A stretch of DNA of 64,000 bases from Amygdalobacter nucleatus (lineage in GTDB: Bacteria > Bacillota > Clostridia > Saccharofermentanales > Fastidiosipilaceae): positions 1,108,001 to 1,172,000 of the forward strand of contig NZ_JARFNM010000001.1 of assembly GCF_029167365.1 (NCBI RefSeq). The letters run 5' to 3'. The notes under the pieces are model-generated. The model was given only the letters and a program-made list of their open reading frames with translations. It did not search any database and had not been told where the DNA came from. This document shows positions 1-9,764 of the stretch, one piece after another (within the stretch, counting starts at the first letter, position 1; the number at the start of each line of letters is the position of its first letter). Position numbers and translations under genes: made by a program.

Positions 1-1350
1 CAAAACTCGCTTGACCGTCTCATCATAACCCAAAGCTAAACTAGCACGCAAGCTCACAACGTCATTGTAAGTACGACCAAATTCTAACTTATCGGCCAAA
101 TAAACAAGTTTATCGACTAAAGTAGCCTGGGCACGCAAAGTTGTATGATAATACACCGCCTCGATAATTGTTCGATTCGTACAACCAAACTCTTTAGCTA
201 AAACATGAGCTGCAATTGGACCATGCTCAATTTTGCTATTAATATCTTCTTCAGTCAGTTTCGCTTCCACCTCTTTATAATTAGATAATTGGCTATACTT
301 ACAAGCATCATGAAAAAGACCAGAAATGACTACTTCTTCACAAGTCTGTTTTTGCTCATCTGTCAAATTTATATTTGCAAAATTCAGCCAGGGAGCTTCT
401 AAAATGCGCTTAATCTCGCTTAAATTAATAGCCTTTTTCGCTTCTATCTGATATTTAGCAATCAACAAGGTAAAAGCAAAATACATGACATTCAAGCAAT
501 GTGATTGACGTTTCCAAGGCAAATTTTGTAAATTGTAGTTAATCAAGCGATTAACGAACCTAATTGTTTCTTCAGACAAAATGCTACTTAGATTAGGCTG
601 CTGATACAGGCGATTTTGGGCAATGAAAGCTAGCTCATTTTTGCTCAAAAAATTAGCTTGCAAATTGGGCATAATTTCTTTTAAATCAGGCAAATTGTAA
701 TAATTATTAATCTCACTTGCAATCAGACTATAAGCTTGTGCATACGGTACAGATTTTAATTCTGTTCTTAGTTCAGCTGAACTTATGTCTGGCATATCTA
801 CGTTCATAAGCTCGATCCTGGCCTTGTACTTAGAAACTAACTTATCGCGTAAACTAGAAGCTGCTTGCATATAATGTGGGCGACTTACAACAAATAATGT
901 TGCTACTTTTAGAATTTTTTCCACCTGATACCAGCGTTCGAAATCTTTCAACAGATCAGAACCACCTAGCAAAACAAGCTCACACTCAGAATACAAAGTT
1001 TGCAACTTTTCTAATGTATGCCAAGTATAAGATGGCTCATTTGCCTTAATCTCCCAGTCTAAGATTTCCAAGCGCTTAGCCTGATAAAATTCCTTAATCT
1101 GCTCCTGTTCAGTCTTAGAGATATAGCTAAAATCTTGCTCCAAATCTAATAAATCTTCGAAAGCCAAGTCAATCAGCTGCCATCTATAGCAAGCTGCTAC
1201 CTGCTCAGATTGTTGCTTAAAAGGCGAGCAATAAGCTGGCATCAAAATGACTTTGGAAACGTCTTTCAGTTGACAAGCTAAACTGATTAATTTCAAATGA
1301 CCCAAGTGAATTGGATTAAAGCTACCACCAATCAAAACTATTTTTTGCAT
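1..1350 (-). CDS. nadD: NadD-YqeK fusion: nicotinate-nucleotide adenylyltransferase plus HD hydrolase (partial)
   Basis: The frame is open from the ATG at 1350 to the left edge, so the C-terminus is missing (450 codons visible). The N-terminal half has the nucleotidyltransferase signature GGSFNPIHLGHL at residues 8-19 and the distal ISSAELR motif expected of NadD, which transfers AMP to nicotinate mononucleotide in NAD synthesis. The second half (from about residue 300) carries an HD-domain signature, LFHDACK, like YqeK, a phosphohydrolase usually encoded next to nadD. Here both are in one continuous frame. The start overlaps the 3' end of prfB by 13 bp, so the genes are co-transcribed. Domain identities are from motif recognition; the HD substrate is inferred from YqeK. 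Confidence 0.88.
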   Translation of the reverse strand, partial: MQKIVLIGGSFNPIHLGHLKLISLACQLKDVSKVILMPAYCSPFKQQSEQVAACYRWQLIDLAFEDLLDLEQDFSYISKTEQEQIKEFYQAKRLEILDWEIKANEPSYTWHTLEKLQTLYSECELVLLGGSDLLKDFERWYQVEKILKVATLFVVSRPHYMQAASSLRDKLVSKYKARIELMNVDMPDISSAELRTELKSVPYAQAYSLIASEINNYYNLPDLKEIMPNLQANFLSKNELAFIAQNRLYQQPNLSSILSEETIRFVNRLINYNLQNLPWKRQSHCLNVMYFAFTLLIAKYQIEAKKAINLSEIKRILEAPWLNFANINLTDEQKQTCEEVVISGLFHDACKYSQLSNYKEVEAKLTEEDINSKIEHGPIAAHVLAKEFGCTNRTIIEAVYYHTTLRAQATLVDKLVYLADKLEFGRTYNDVVSLRASLALGYDETVKRVL

Positions 1351-2468
1351 GTCGTTAAGCCTGCTTTTTGCTGCAGATAAGCATAAACAAAGGGTTTCAA
1401 ATTGCCATCCATCACACCTTCAACATCAATATCTTCATATTCTGTGCGATGGTCCTTGACCAAAGTATATGGGCAGAAAACGTAAGAACGAATCTGTGAA
1501 CCCCAGGCAATGTCTAACTGTTCGCCTTTCAAATCATCGATGGAAGCTTTTTGCTGTTCCAAAGCCAATTTGTATAACTTAGCTTGCAACATCTTCATAG
1601 CCGTTTCTCTGTTCTGGATCTGGCTACGCTCAGCTTGGCAGGCAGCCACAATACCAGTTGGTAAGTGTGTTAAGCGGACAGCTGAATCGGTTTTGTTGAC
1701 GTGCTGACCACCTTTACCAGTTGAACGATAAGTATCAACTCTCAAATCTTCGGGGCGAATTGTAATTTCAATTGTTTTATCAAGTTCTGGTAAAACTTCG
1801 CAAGAGGCAAAGCTTGTATGACGTCTACCAGAAGCGTCGAATGGTGAAATACGGACCAAGCGATGCACGCCATGTTCAGATTTAAGCCAGCCATAGGCAT
1901 GTGGACCTGAAACGCTAAAACTGACAGACTTAATTCCAGCTTCTTCACCTTCAACCAAGTTAAGTTCTTTGCATGTAAAGTTCATTTTTTCAGCAAAACG
2001 AGTGTACATACGATACAGCATCAATACCCAGTCTTGCGCCTCAGTTCCGCCAGCACCAGCATGCAAAGTCAAAATTGTATTCTTATCATCTAGCTTATCA
2101 GTGAACAAAGTTTCTAGCTGTAATTCTGTATAAGCATCCTGCCAGTCTTTCAAACCTGACTGAACTTCCTCTAACAACTCTGTCTGCTCATTTGCCTCGC
2201 TTACTTCAGCCAAATCTAGGCCAACTTGTAAGTCATCCAATTGCTGACCTAAATTGAGAAAGGCTGACTGTTGCTTTTTCAAATCAGTCAACTCTTTTTG
2301 CAAGGCTGTTGCCTTAGCTATATCTGTCCAAAAGCCCTCTTCCTGACTTCTAGCTTCCAGTTCTTCAATATAATTACTTAATGTGTCAATTTTTAACGCA
2401 GCCTGCAAAGGTGCCAATTTGGCCCGATCAGCTGTCAAAGTTAATTGTAATTCGTGTGAATCAAGCAC
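1338..2468 (-). CDS. prfB: Peptide chain release factor 2
   Basis: RF2 recognises UGA and UAA stop codons and triggers peptide release on the ribosome. The 376-residue protein has the SPF anticodon-like tripeptide at residues 208-210 and the catalytic GGQ at 253-255. The start is a GTG that shares its first base with the TAG stop of the upstream membrane-protein gene (TAGTG), with AAGGA-type Shine-Dalgarno sequence upstream. Most bacterial prfB genes need a programmed +1 frameshift at a CTTTGA site near codon 25; here the N-terminus reads straight through and no such site is present. Assignment to RF2 rather than RF1 rests on SPF. Confidence 0.97.
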   Translation of the reverse strand: MLDSHELQLTLTADRAKLAPLQAALKIDTLSNYIEELEARSQEEGFWTDIAKATALQKELTDLKKQQSAFLNLGQQLDDLQVGLDLAEVSEANEQTELLEEVQSGLKDWQDAYTELQLETLFTDKLDDKNTILTLHAGAGGTEAQDWVLMLYRMYTRFAEKMNFTCKELNLVEGEEAGIKSVSFSVSGPHAYGWLKSEHGVHRLVRISPFDASGRRHTSFASCEVLPELDKTIEITIRPEDLRVDTYRSTGKGGQHVNKTDSAVRLTHLPTGIVAACQAERSQIQNRETAMKMLQAKLYKLALEQQKASIDDLKGEQLDIAWGSQIRSYVFCPYTLVKDHRTEYEDIDVEGVMDGNLKPFVYAYLQQKAGLTTCKK

Positions 2469-3799
2469 TAATTTAATCCTTCCTTCTCTTCAACTAAGCT
2501 TGTCGTCTTACCAGAGCGCTTTAGGTAATCTACAGCTTGACTTATAAGCCTGTTTAAGTCAGCCAATTGCTGTTTTGAGCGATAGAAATTGCTAGCAACT
2601 TCTTCAGCTTCTTTAGTTAAATAAGCTTCCTTACTAATACATAAGCCGTCTTTAGCTAAGGCAGCCTGCAACTTTCCAGAAATAATCTGCAAATTCTTAC
2701 TTAACAAAGCAGCTTTTTCTTCCACGTTTTGGGTGGATACAACTGGCTCTGCTTGAATAGGTTCAGCTTCAGCTGGCTTAGTTTTAAGTTCTTTAGCTAG
2801 TAAGTTATCAATTGGTTTTTCAAGCGGTAACTTCTTGTCTAATATATCTGACTTAAATGACTTAAATTCCTGGCTGAACAAGGCTTTTTCCAAATCTGAC
2901 TCACCAGCATATTCACGCTTAATCTCAGCCATGAATCTGGCTTTCTCAGCTTCTGTGTATAACGGGTAAACCAGATTATTCAACTTCTTTAAGAAATTAC
3001 CCAAATCCATAATGCCCAAACTTCTAATTTGTGGATAGAAATATTCAGACAAGTAAAGATAGTAAATGAATAAGCAGCGCAGGCAAACAGCCATATAAAC
3101 GGTTCTAACAATCGCCAAAGCCAAATTAAGCAAAATGCCACTTGGCAAAATAGTGATAATAACAAGTTCTGGCACGACTTTGAACATGAAATGCAAGCAA
3201 GTAAAAGTCAAAAGGAAGTTCAGCTTAAAGCCTTGCATCAATTGTCTAGAAACGACAAAAGCTTGCCCTAAGTTGTAGTCGTAATCAATTAAAACTGTTG
3301 GCACAAACAGCGCCTGAGTGATTATGAACAAGCTAAAAGCAATGGCTATTGTTGGCAACATGCTAAATATGTGCACAAAGGCAATCACTGTCAAACTCAC
3401 AAGTAATAAAAAAGCTAAAATGGTCAATAACTTCTTAAAGAAGCGTTTGCAAACAAGCTGCCACTTCATCTTTTTGTAGCAAGCTATCTGCCAAGCCAAA
3501 AAGAAAATACCAGTTAAAAGCATTAAGACATCTAGGCCAAAATCACTCAAATAATAAATCATATTAGCCCGGCTAAACAAAGACAGCAATTGTTTGGAAT
3601 CTAATAATTTCTGCAATGCCAGCATCATATTCTGCCAATCAAGTTCAGCCAACTGATCTAAGACTTTAATTCTCGGATCTCCTGGTGGGAACTGATAAAA
3701 CATGAATAAAGCTAAGCCGAGCAAAACGATATAAAGCCTACTTCCCTTTTTGCTTGGTAATTTATCAAACTTTAAACTTTCAAAAACGATACTAAACAT
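2468..3799 (-). CDS. Multi-pass membrane protein, DUF975-like, with cytoplasmic tail
   Basis: No firm family. The first ~270 residues contain about six hydrophobic segments; a central stretch (SRQLMQGFKLNFLL) resembles the conserved loop of DUF975-type membrane proteins. The last ~170 residues are charged, rich in Lys, Glu, Ala and Leu, and likely form a cytoplasmic, partly coiled-coil tail. The ATG has AAAGGAGA upstream and overlaps the end of rdgB by 8 bp; the stop overlaps the prfB start. It is therefore translationally coupled to both. Function unknown. Confidence 0.7.
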   Translation of the reverse strand: MFSIVFESLKFDKLPSKKGSRLYIVLLGLALFMFYQFPPGDPRIKVLDQLAELDWQNMMLALQKLLDSKQLLSLFSRANMIYYLSDFGLDVLMLLTGIFFLAWQIACYKKMKWQLVCKRFFKKLLTILAFLLLVSLTVIAFVHIFSMLPTIAIAFSLFIITQALFVPTVLIDYDYNLGQAFVVSRQLMQGFKLNFLLTFTCLHFMFKVVPELVIITILPSGILLNLALAIVRTVYMAVCLRCLFIYYLYLSEYFYPQIRSLGIMDLGNFLKKLNNLVYPLYTEAEKARFMAEIKREYAGESDLEKALFSQEFKSFKSDILDKKLPLEKPIDNLLAKELKTKPAEAEPIQAEPVVSTQNVEEKAALLSKNLQIISGKLQAALAKDGLCISKEAYLTKEAEEVASNFYRSKQQLADLNRLISQAVDYLKRSGKTTSLVEEKEGLN

Positions 3800-4427
3800 G
3801 ACTCTCCTTTGCTTGTGGATCTAACGCTAACACCCGTGGTAAATCAGCTAACAAAGCTTGTAAAGCTTTAGCGCGATGACTTATTTTATTTTTAAGCTCA
3901 GCTGGCATCTCAGCCGCTGTCATGCCATACTCAGGCACATAAAAAATCGGATCATAGCCAAAGCCATTATCACCTTTAGCTTCAGCGCTAATTTCGCCAT
4001 GAAATTCACCCGTATAGCCAAACATATCACCCCAAGGGCAAAGCAAACAAAGGCTGCAAACGAAGTGAGCCTGCCAATGCGTAGGAGGAACTTGTCTAGC
4101 GGCTAATTCTTGCCAGATCAAAGTGAATTTCTCAGCATAAGTTGCATCAGCTCCGCCATAGCGAGCTGTATAAATACCTGGTTTGTCGTCCAAAGCTGTC
4201 ACACATAAACCTGAATCATCTGCCAAAACAAAAGCATCAGGATAATATTGAAAGATATTTGCAGCTTTGATCTTGGCATTCTCATAAAAAGTCGTGCCAG
4301 TTTCATTGACATTCTCCAAATAATTCAAATCAGCTAATGAATATATCTGCCACGCAAAATCTTTTAGGAGTGTCCTAAACTCCCCAATCTTGCCCTGATT
4401 GGTGCTAGCAATAATTAATTTGCGCAT
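3792..4427 (-). CDS. rdgB: XTP/dITP pyrophosphatase (RdgB/HAM1 family)
   Basis: Removes non-canonical purine triphosphates (dITP, XTP) from the nucleotide pool by hydrolysis to the monophosphate and pyrophosphate. The N-terminus has the family motif STNQGKIGEF, followed by ADDSGLCV and the C-terminal GFGYDPIF and SHRAKAL motifs. The length (211 residues) is normal. ATG with AAAGGA upstream. It sits between an rRNA methylase gene and a membrane-protein gene it overlaps by 8 bp. Confidence 0.95.
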   Translation of the reverse strand: MRKLIIASTNQGKIGEFRTLLKDFAWQIYSLADLNYLENVNETGTTFYENAKIKAANIFQYYPDAFVLADDSGLCVTALDDKPGIYTARYGGADATYAEKFTLIWQELAARQVPPTHWQAHFVCSLCLLCPWGDMFGYTGEFHGEISAEAKGDNGFGYDPIFYVPEYGMTAAEMPAELKNKISHRAKALQALLADLPRVLALDPQAKESHV

Positions 4428-4491
4428 ACATCTTTCCTTTCATATCAGCCTAAAACAGACATTATTAATATAATACCAGTTTTCTCAGCTT

Positions 4492-6183
4492 CTAAATACT
4501 ATTCAGCCACTGTTTAGGATAGAGAGTTTTGACAAAATCCTGACCTAATTGGAGCCAGCAAGCTGCATAGTTATCAACTGTTAGAAGCACATAATGCGTC
4601 TTAGTTGGCCAAGAGCTTGCTAAATAAGGTGAAACGTCTTCTTTGAGCAAACTTTTACCTTCTAAAATCTTTGTATAAAGCTCATCTGTCGCACTTGTTT
4701 TAACTTCATATTGGCATTGGCCTGTCGTAAATAGCAAAGCCCAGTTATGCGATGGGGTAAATTTGCAACCGTTTTTGAATAGCTTAATTTGCCCTAACCA
4801 GATACCCTCGCTCAAAACATGAATTTTGGAAGCTCGCTTGCTCTTATTATTCAATTCTGCTAAACCATAGCTATCCAAATCTATTAGCCACTCAACAGAC
4901 TCGCCCACTAATTTAAAGTATGGGAATTTAGTAAACAATTCAACATATTGCTCAGCTACTTCTTTTTCGAAAGTTGTCTCTACAAACTCAACTAATAATT
5001 TCTGCAAATTCTTAGAAGTTAGAGTGAGTGTTGGAAGTTGCTTAGATATAGAAGCTTTGCCTTTTTTAGGCTCATCTTTATGTTTAGGTTGAAGAATTGT
5101 CAATTTAGGCTTACTTGCATAGGCATGCAAATCTTGCCAGCTTTGGTTAGCTAATTCTAAATCACCTTGTTTCTGCAACAAGATGGCAAAATGGCCCTCA
5201 CCATAACCAGCTTGTGGGAAAATTCTTAAGCCTTTTGTAAGTTCCTGACAGCCACGATATGGAAAAGCTGACTGTAAGCCAGCTGCTTTTTGCATAAATT
5301 CTGGCGCTTCTAAAACACTTGCGTCAGCATACTTATGTAGAAAGTCATAAATTACCGCTTCATTCTCAGCACAATTAAAAGTACATGTTGAATAAACCAG
5401 TCTGCCACCTCTCTTTAAAGTCTGCCAAGCAGCTTCTAACAAACTAAGTTGTAAATTATGAAAGGCAGCTGGATCTTTGCTCATGCGCGCCTGCAAAGCC
5501 TTATGCTCACGGCGAATCATGCCTTCACCTGAGCAAGGCACATCTAGGACAACGGCTGAAAAATAGGCTTTTAGCTCTTTGGCTAAATCATTCAAATCGG
5601 CATTGACTAAGACATTGTGCCACACAGCAAGCTCATTCAAATTCCTAAGCATTATCTTTGATCTACTTAAGGCTAAATCATTCGACAAGAGACAGCCACT
5701 GCCTAACAAATCGCTAGCTAACTTGCCAGACTTGCCACCTGGCGCTGCACAAAAATCAGCTACTGTCTCATTAGGTTCTACATGTAATAAATTAGCTGGC
5801 AGCATGGCTGAGCTTTCTTGTAGATAATACAAACCAAGCTTGTAGGCTTGACACTTGGCAATTAAATCATTGGCAATAGTTGGCACATAAAAGCCATCAT
5901 CAGCCCATGGCACAGCTTGCCAAAGACCCTTAAACGGAGCAAACTCTGGCCAATTATTGAGAAAGTCTAAGCCTGCTTGCATTTTTTCTTTTCGCGTAAA
6001 TGACTTAGTCATTTGCACTAAAGGCCCCTGTTTTTGAAGCTTGAGAAAATTAAGGCGAATTGCTCTTTTAACTTCTCCTGTACGAGCCAAAGCTGAGGCT
6101 AAATCAGCCATAAATCCTGCTTCTACATATTCAGCTAATGATTGCTCTAATTGCGCCAAAAACTCTGTCAATAAGTTATTCAT
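4492..6183 (-). CDS. rsmF: 16S rRNA m5C methyltransferase, RsmF/RsmB type (NOL1/NOP2/Sun family)
   Basis: A SAM-dependent RNA cytosine-5 methyltransferase. The SAM-binding motif CAAPGGK is at residues 145-151; the two conserved cysteines are in DVPCSGEG (C217) and YSTCTF (C267). The C-terminal ~170 residues resemble the PUA-like and RNA-recognition extension of RsmF/YebU proteins, with a charged Lys-rich linker before it. The 563-residue length fits RsmF rather than the shorter RsmB. The start lies 3 bp after the preceding gene's stop, in the argS-prfB run. The exact target cytosine cannot be read from sequence. Confidence 0.9.
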   Translation of the reverse strand: MNNLLTEFLAQLEQSLAEYVEAGFMADLASALARTGEVKRAIRLNFLKLQKQGPLVQMTKSFTRKEKMQAGLDFLNNWPEFAPFKGLWQAVPWADDGFYVPTIANDLIAKCQAYKLGLYYLQESSAMLPANLLHVEPNETVADFCAAPGGKSGKLASDLLGSGCLLSNDLALSRSKIMLRNLNELAVWHNVLVNADLNDLAKELKAYFSAVVLDVPCSGEGMIRREHKALQARMSKDPAAFHNLQLSLLEAAWQTLKRGGRLVYSTCTFNCAENEAVIYDFLHKYADASVLEAPEFMQKAAGLQSAFPYRGCQELTKGLRIFPQAGYGEGHFAILLQKQGDLELANQSWQDLHAYASKPKLTILQPKHKDEPKKGKASISKQLPTLTLTSKNLQKLLVEFVETTFEKEVAEQYVELFTKFPYFKLVGESVEWLIDLDSYGLAELNNKSKRASKIHVLSEGIWLGQIKLFKNGCKFTPSHNWALLFTTGQCQYEVKTSATDELYTKILEGKSLLKEDVSPYLASSWPTKTHYVLLTVDNYAACWLQLGQDFVKTLYPKQWLNSI

Positions 6184-6186
6184 AAT

Positions 6187-7821
6187 TTAATCTTCTTTGT
6201 TGTTCACTTCCAAATGATAAGCCAACTTATAGGCTAAACGTTTAATAGCATCTTCATCAAAAGCACTTGGCCAATCTAAGTGCTCAATTGCTTCCACTGG
6301 TGTGTATTTAGAACCTAATTTTAGTAAGTTATAGAAAGCTTCCAACCGCTCATCGCTAGTTTTGAATTTGTCAGCTTCATCCCAGAGCATCAAGCCCGAT
6401 AATTCCAACAAAACTTTTAGTTGTTGATCAAACGATTCAGCCAAAAGCTCATTAAAATTGCACGGCAAAATAAATTCTGAATAACGTTTTAGGCCTGGAA
6501 AATAAATCTCATGCAAGCTACTATACAAGTTACGACTTAAAGTAAGTAAATCGTTACTAGCTTGTGGATTAACCAAATATAATTGTTCCTGTAATTCTGT
6601 CAGCAAGCAAATATGCAACAATTTTTCCAAAATTTGCATAACACGCTTGTAGAAATAACTGCGACCGAACAATTTTTCGCTAGTTGGAAAGCAAAGGCTC
6701 TCTAAGACTTGACTTGCATACGACTTAAAAACAGTATCAGGCAATTCATTTTCAATTAAGGAACTATCTGTTTTGTTCACCAACGTAAAGCTCGTGCTTA
6801 CAAGACCTTGATATAGCTCGACCCAATCGGTAATATGCGCAAAGCTATGCAAACAAACTAAAGTTTGACGCCAATTTGCTAAATATAAGCCATTCAAGCT
6901 TAATTTCGTTGCCCGTGTTTTGTAGGGTGTACCCTCGCTATCAATGCTATTAACAGCTAGTTTAACGCAACCTTGTTCCTTAAGCTCACCAAATGACGCC
7001 AAATCAGGCTCAGAGAAAGTAGCTGTAATTAATTGCTGAAAAGCTTTAAACATACTAGCTTGGTTTTGGAAACTTAACCAACCGTTTTGATAAAGCCCAG
7101 CTTTTACTAACAGACCTTTGTATAACGGCACTAGATATTTTTGCACAGCTTGGCGAATTTCCCTCAGCCTCTCAGCACCTAACTCGGATCTGGCTGCAAG
7201 TGAAATAGCTAGCTCTCCGTAGTTGTTATAACCTAATAATTTGGCTTTCCTAGTTCCTAAAGCTAAAAGTTCATTAAACGATCGATTCAAATCAGCTAGT
7301 TCTTTGGCACTTAGCTTGCCAAACTGCATAGGTAAGCATAAAAGTTCATGTCTTATTCTTTTAACTATCTCAGACTGTTTGGCATTAATCTTAAGCGTTG
7401 CATCTTGTTTTAAGAAGTATTGCATCTGCAAATCTAGTAAATAACGTTTGCCAGTTAATTTTGCTAACTCGCCTAAATCGCCACGTAAGATGCTAACCTT
7501 AGCGCCTAAGTAGGCGTGCTGCAACAAACTCATGCTAGCTTCATAGTACGCAAGTTCCGTCTGATAATAGCTATTATTATCTGCCTTAACTTCAGCTTGA
7601 AAAATCAAGTAGCTGACATTTTCATAATATGCCCGATATAATTCATCGCATTTTCGAAGCAATAAGTACTTGTCCGAAGCAGAATTAGCCTTAGCCAATT
7701 CTTGAGCTAAATTGCTGAAATGCGCGGCCAATTTAGTCATATCAACCCTTTGATACTTAAAATCGCTCAAAGCTTGCCAATTATTGCCCTCTTGCCTAGT
7801 TAAAGCAGACACAGCCGTCAT
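6187..7821 (-). CDS. M3-family oligopeptidase-like protein lacking the catalytic HExxH
   Basis: Overall architecture and several segments (a KLLGYNNYGEL helix, later VPLYKGLL) match oligoendopeptidase F-like M3 metallopeptidases, and the length (544 residues) is near normal. The zinc site is degraded: where family members have HEFGH, this protein has HSFAH (residues 325-329), so the general-base glutamate is serine. The downstream zinc-ligand glutamate region reads KSYASQVLESL, with Ser or Lys where the ligand is expected. I infer a non-peptidase role. The ATG at 7821 is chosen over an upstream ATG because an AAGGAAG ribosome binding site lies just before it; it starts 10 bp after the argS stop. 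Confidence 0.72.
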   Translation of the reverse strand: MTAVSALTRQEGNNWQALSDFKYQRVDMTKLAAHFSNLAQELAKANSASDKYLLLRKCDELYRAYYENVSYLIFQAEVKADNNSYYQTELAYYEASMSLLQHAYLGAKVSILRGDLGELAKLTGKRYLLDLQMQYFLKQDATLKINAKQSEIVKRIRHELLCLPMQFGKLSAKELADLNRSFNELLALGTRKAKLLGYNNYGELAISLAARSELGAERLREIRQAVQKYLVPLYKGLLVKAGLYQNGWLSFQNQASMFKAFQQLITATFSEPDLASFGELKEQGCVKLAVNSIDSEGTPYKTRATKLSLNGLYLANWRQTLVCLHSFAHITDWVELYQGLVSTSFTLVNKTDSSLIENELPDTVFKSYASQVLESLCFPTSEKLFGRSYFYKRVMQILEKLLHICLLTELQEQLYLVNPQASNDLLTLSRNLYSSLHEIYFPGLKRYSEFILPCNFNELLAESFDQQLKVLLELSGLMLWDEADKFKTSDERLEAFYNLLKLGSKYTPVEAIEHLDWPSAFDEDAIKRLAYKLAYHLEVNNKED

Positions 7822-7831
7822 ATATTCTTCC

Positions 7832-9601
7832 TTACATCCGTTCAATCTTAGCTAAGCCTAAAATCTTGAAGCCATTTTCAAGGACTTGGCAAGTTGCTTG
7901 ACAGATAGCTAAGAGAATCTGCTTCTGCTCAGCTTCAGCAGTCAAAATATGGTTATTCGTATAGAAGCGATTGAAAGCACGACAGATATTGTTCAAGCTA
8001 CGGGTCAAAACAAATGGCTCATTCTGTTGAATTGCACTCTGCAAAACTTCCTTGTACTTAGACAATTCCTTAACTAAGGCATAAGCACTTTCATCTACGG
8101 CAAAATTGCTGAAATCTTCTAGTGTTAATGTCAAAAGTTTTGATCCCTGATCAGACTTTAGCACCTTATCAGTCAAATTCAAATCAAAGGCTTTGCGTAA
8201 AATTGATTTAGCACGTGCATAGGTGTATTGCAGGTATGGACCTGATTCACCTTCAAAGCTCAAAATCTCTTTCCAATCGAAAACAATATCACGCTCACGG
8301 CCACTCTTTTGGAAGATATACATAATGGCAGAAACACCGATTTTCTCAGCCGTATCTGCTATCTCCTCATCTGACATTTTGTCAGCGCGATTGGCGTTAT
8401 TAGCCTCGATAATCTCTTTTGTCTTGTTGACAGCCTCATTCAACAAATCTTCTAGTAAGACGACTTTGCCCTCACGAGTTGAGAATTTGGCATCTGGGAA
8501 TTTAACTAAGCCAAAGCCAACATGCACACAATTATCAGCAAAGTCATAGCCTGCTTTCTTCAAGACAGCGAATACTTGTTTGAAATGCAAAGCTTGTGGC
8601 GTACCAACGACATAGATGTTTTTGGCAAAGTGCCAACGCTTGTAACGATACATGATAGCAGCCAAGTCACGGCTAGCATAAATGGTTGTACCATCAGATT
8701 TCAAAACTAGGCACGGTGGCAAATTCTCTTCGTCCAAGCGCACAACCTGTGCCCCTTCTGATTCTTCCAACAAATGCTTATCTCTCAAATCTTGTACGAC
8801 AGCTGGAATTAAATCACTGTAGAAGCTCTCGCCATTCCAACAATCAAAATCAACATGTAAACGTTTGTAAATGCGGTTGAACTCAACTAATGACAAGTCC
8901 TTAAAACGCTGCCAGAGCTTCGTTTCGTACTCTTTACCAAGCTCCAAATTTTTAAAGCGTAAACGTGCCTCTGTGTCCAAGGTGCTGTCTAACTTAGCTT
9001 CTTGATGGAATTTGACGTAAATGCGCAAAAGCTCATTGATCGGATTTTGCTCCAAAGCTGCCTCATCACCCCATTTTTCATAGGCCACAATCAGCTTACC
9101 AAACTGCGTGCCATAGTCACCCAAGTGATTCAAACGCACTACATTGTAGGACTGTGTTTCGTATAATCTAGCCAAACTTGCACCAAGAATGGTTGTAAAG
9201 GCGTGGCCAACATGGAAAGGCTTAGCAATATTAGGTGAAGAATATTCAAGTAAAACTGTTTTGTCTTTGCCTAAATCTGTACAGCCGTATTTCGTTTGTT
9301 CTTGATTGATAGTATGTAAGTTACTGTACAAAAAATGCTTACGATCAAAGAAGAAATTCAAGTATGGGCCTTGCACCTTGATCTCACTGATAAATTCCGG
9401 CAAATTCGCCTGCAATTTACTAGCCAAATCAGCAGCAATCATTTGCGGAGCCTTGTGCCAGGTCTTAGCTAAATTGAAGCAAGGAAAAGCTGCATCGCCT
9501 AATTCCATCTTAGGTGGAGCTTCCAAGCAATTTAAAATAGTCTCTTCATCCATTTCAGCATACGGTTTAATAGCTTTAGCCAATAATAACTTGTAGTTCA
9601 T
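7832..9601 (-). CDS. argS: Arginyl-tRNA synthetase
   Basis: Class I aminoacyl-tRNA synthetase charging tRNA-Arg. The HIGH signature is HVGH (residues 130-133) in the context SSPNIAKPFHVGH, typical of ArgRS; the KMSKS position reads FSTREGK, as usual in this family. An N-terminal tRNA-binding domain and a C-terminal DALR anticodon-binding domain (ending near the ITxxxN-type helix) complete the 589 residues. The gene heads the argS-M3-rsmF-rdgB-prfB run. No T-box leader is visible in the 160 bp upstream. Confidence 0.97.
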   Translation of the reverse strand: MNYKLLLAKAIKPYAEMDEETILNCLEAPPKMELGDAAFPCFNLAKTWHKAPQMIAADLASKLQANLPEFISEIKVQGPYLNFFFDRKHFLYSNLHTINQEQTKYGCTDLGKDKTVLLEYSSPNIAKPFHVGHAFTTILGASLARLYETQSYNVVRLNHLGDYGTQFGKLIVAYEKWGDEAALEQNPINELLRIYVKFHQEAKLDSTLDTEARLRFKNLELGKEYETKLWQRFKDLSLVEFNRIYKRLHVDFDCWNGESFYSDLIPAVVQDLRDKHLLEESEGAQVVRLDEENLPPCLVLKSDGTTIYASRDLAAIMYRYKRWHFAKNIYVVGTPQALHFKQVFAVLKKAGYDFADNCVHVGFGLVKFPDAKFSTREGKVVLLEDLLNEAVNKTKEIIEANNANRADKMSDEEIADTAEKIGVSAIMYIFQKSGRERDIVFDWKEILSFEGESGPYLQYTYARAKSILRKAFDLNLTDKVLKSDQGSKLLTLTLEDFSNFAVDESAYALVKELSKYKEVLQSAIQQNEPFVLTRSLNNICRAFNRFYTNNHILTAEAEQKQILLAICQATCQVLENGFKILGLAKIERM

Positions 9602-9764
9602 ACTTTCTCCTCGGCAATGTGGTAGCCGTCAATATTTTCTTAGACAATTTGCCTGATTAATTTTATAATCATAAAGAATATGATTTATTATAACAAACTT
9701 ATCAGCAATACCGCATAGGCGCTCTCATGAAACTGAATAAGCTTTGGTTAACATAGAGGTTATA

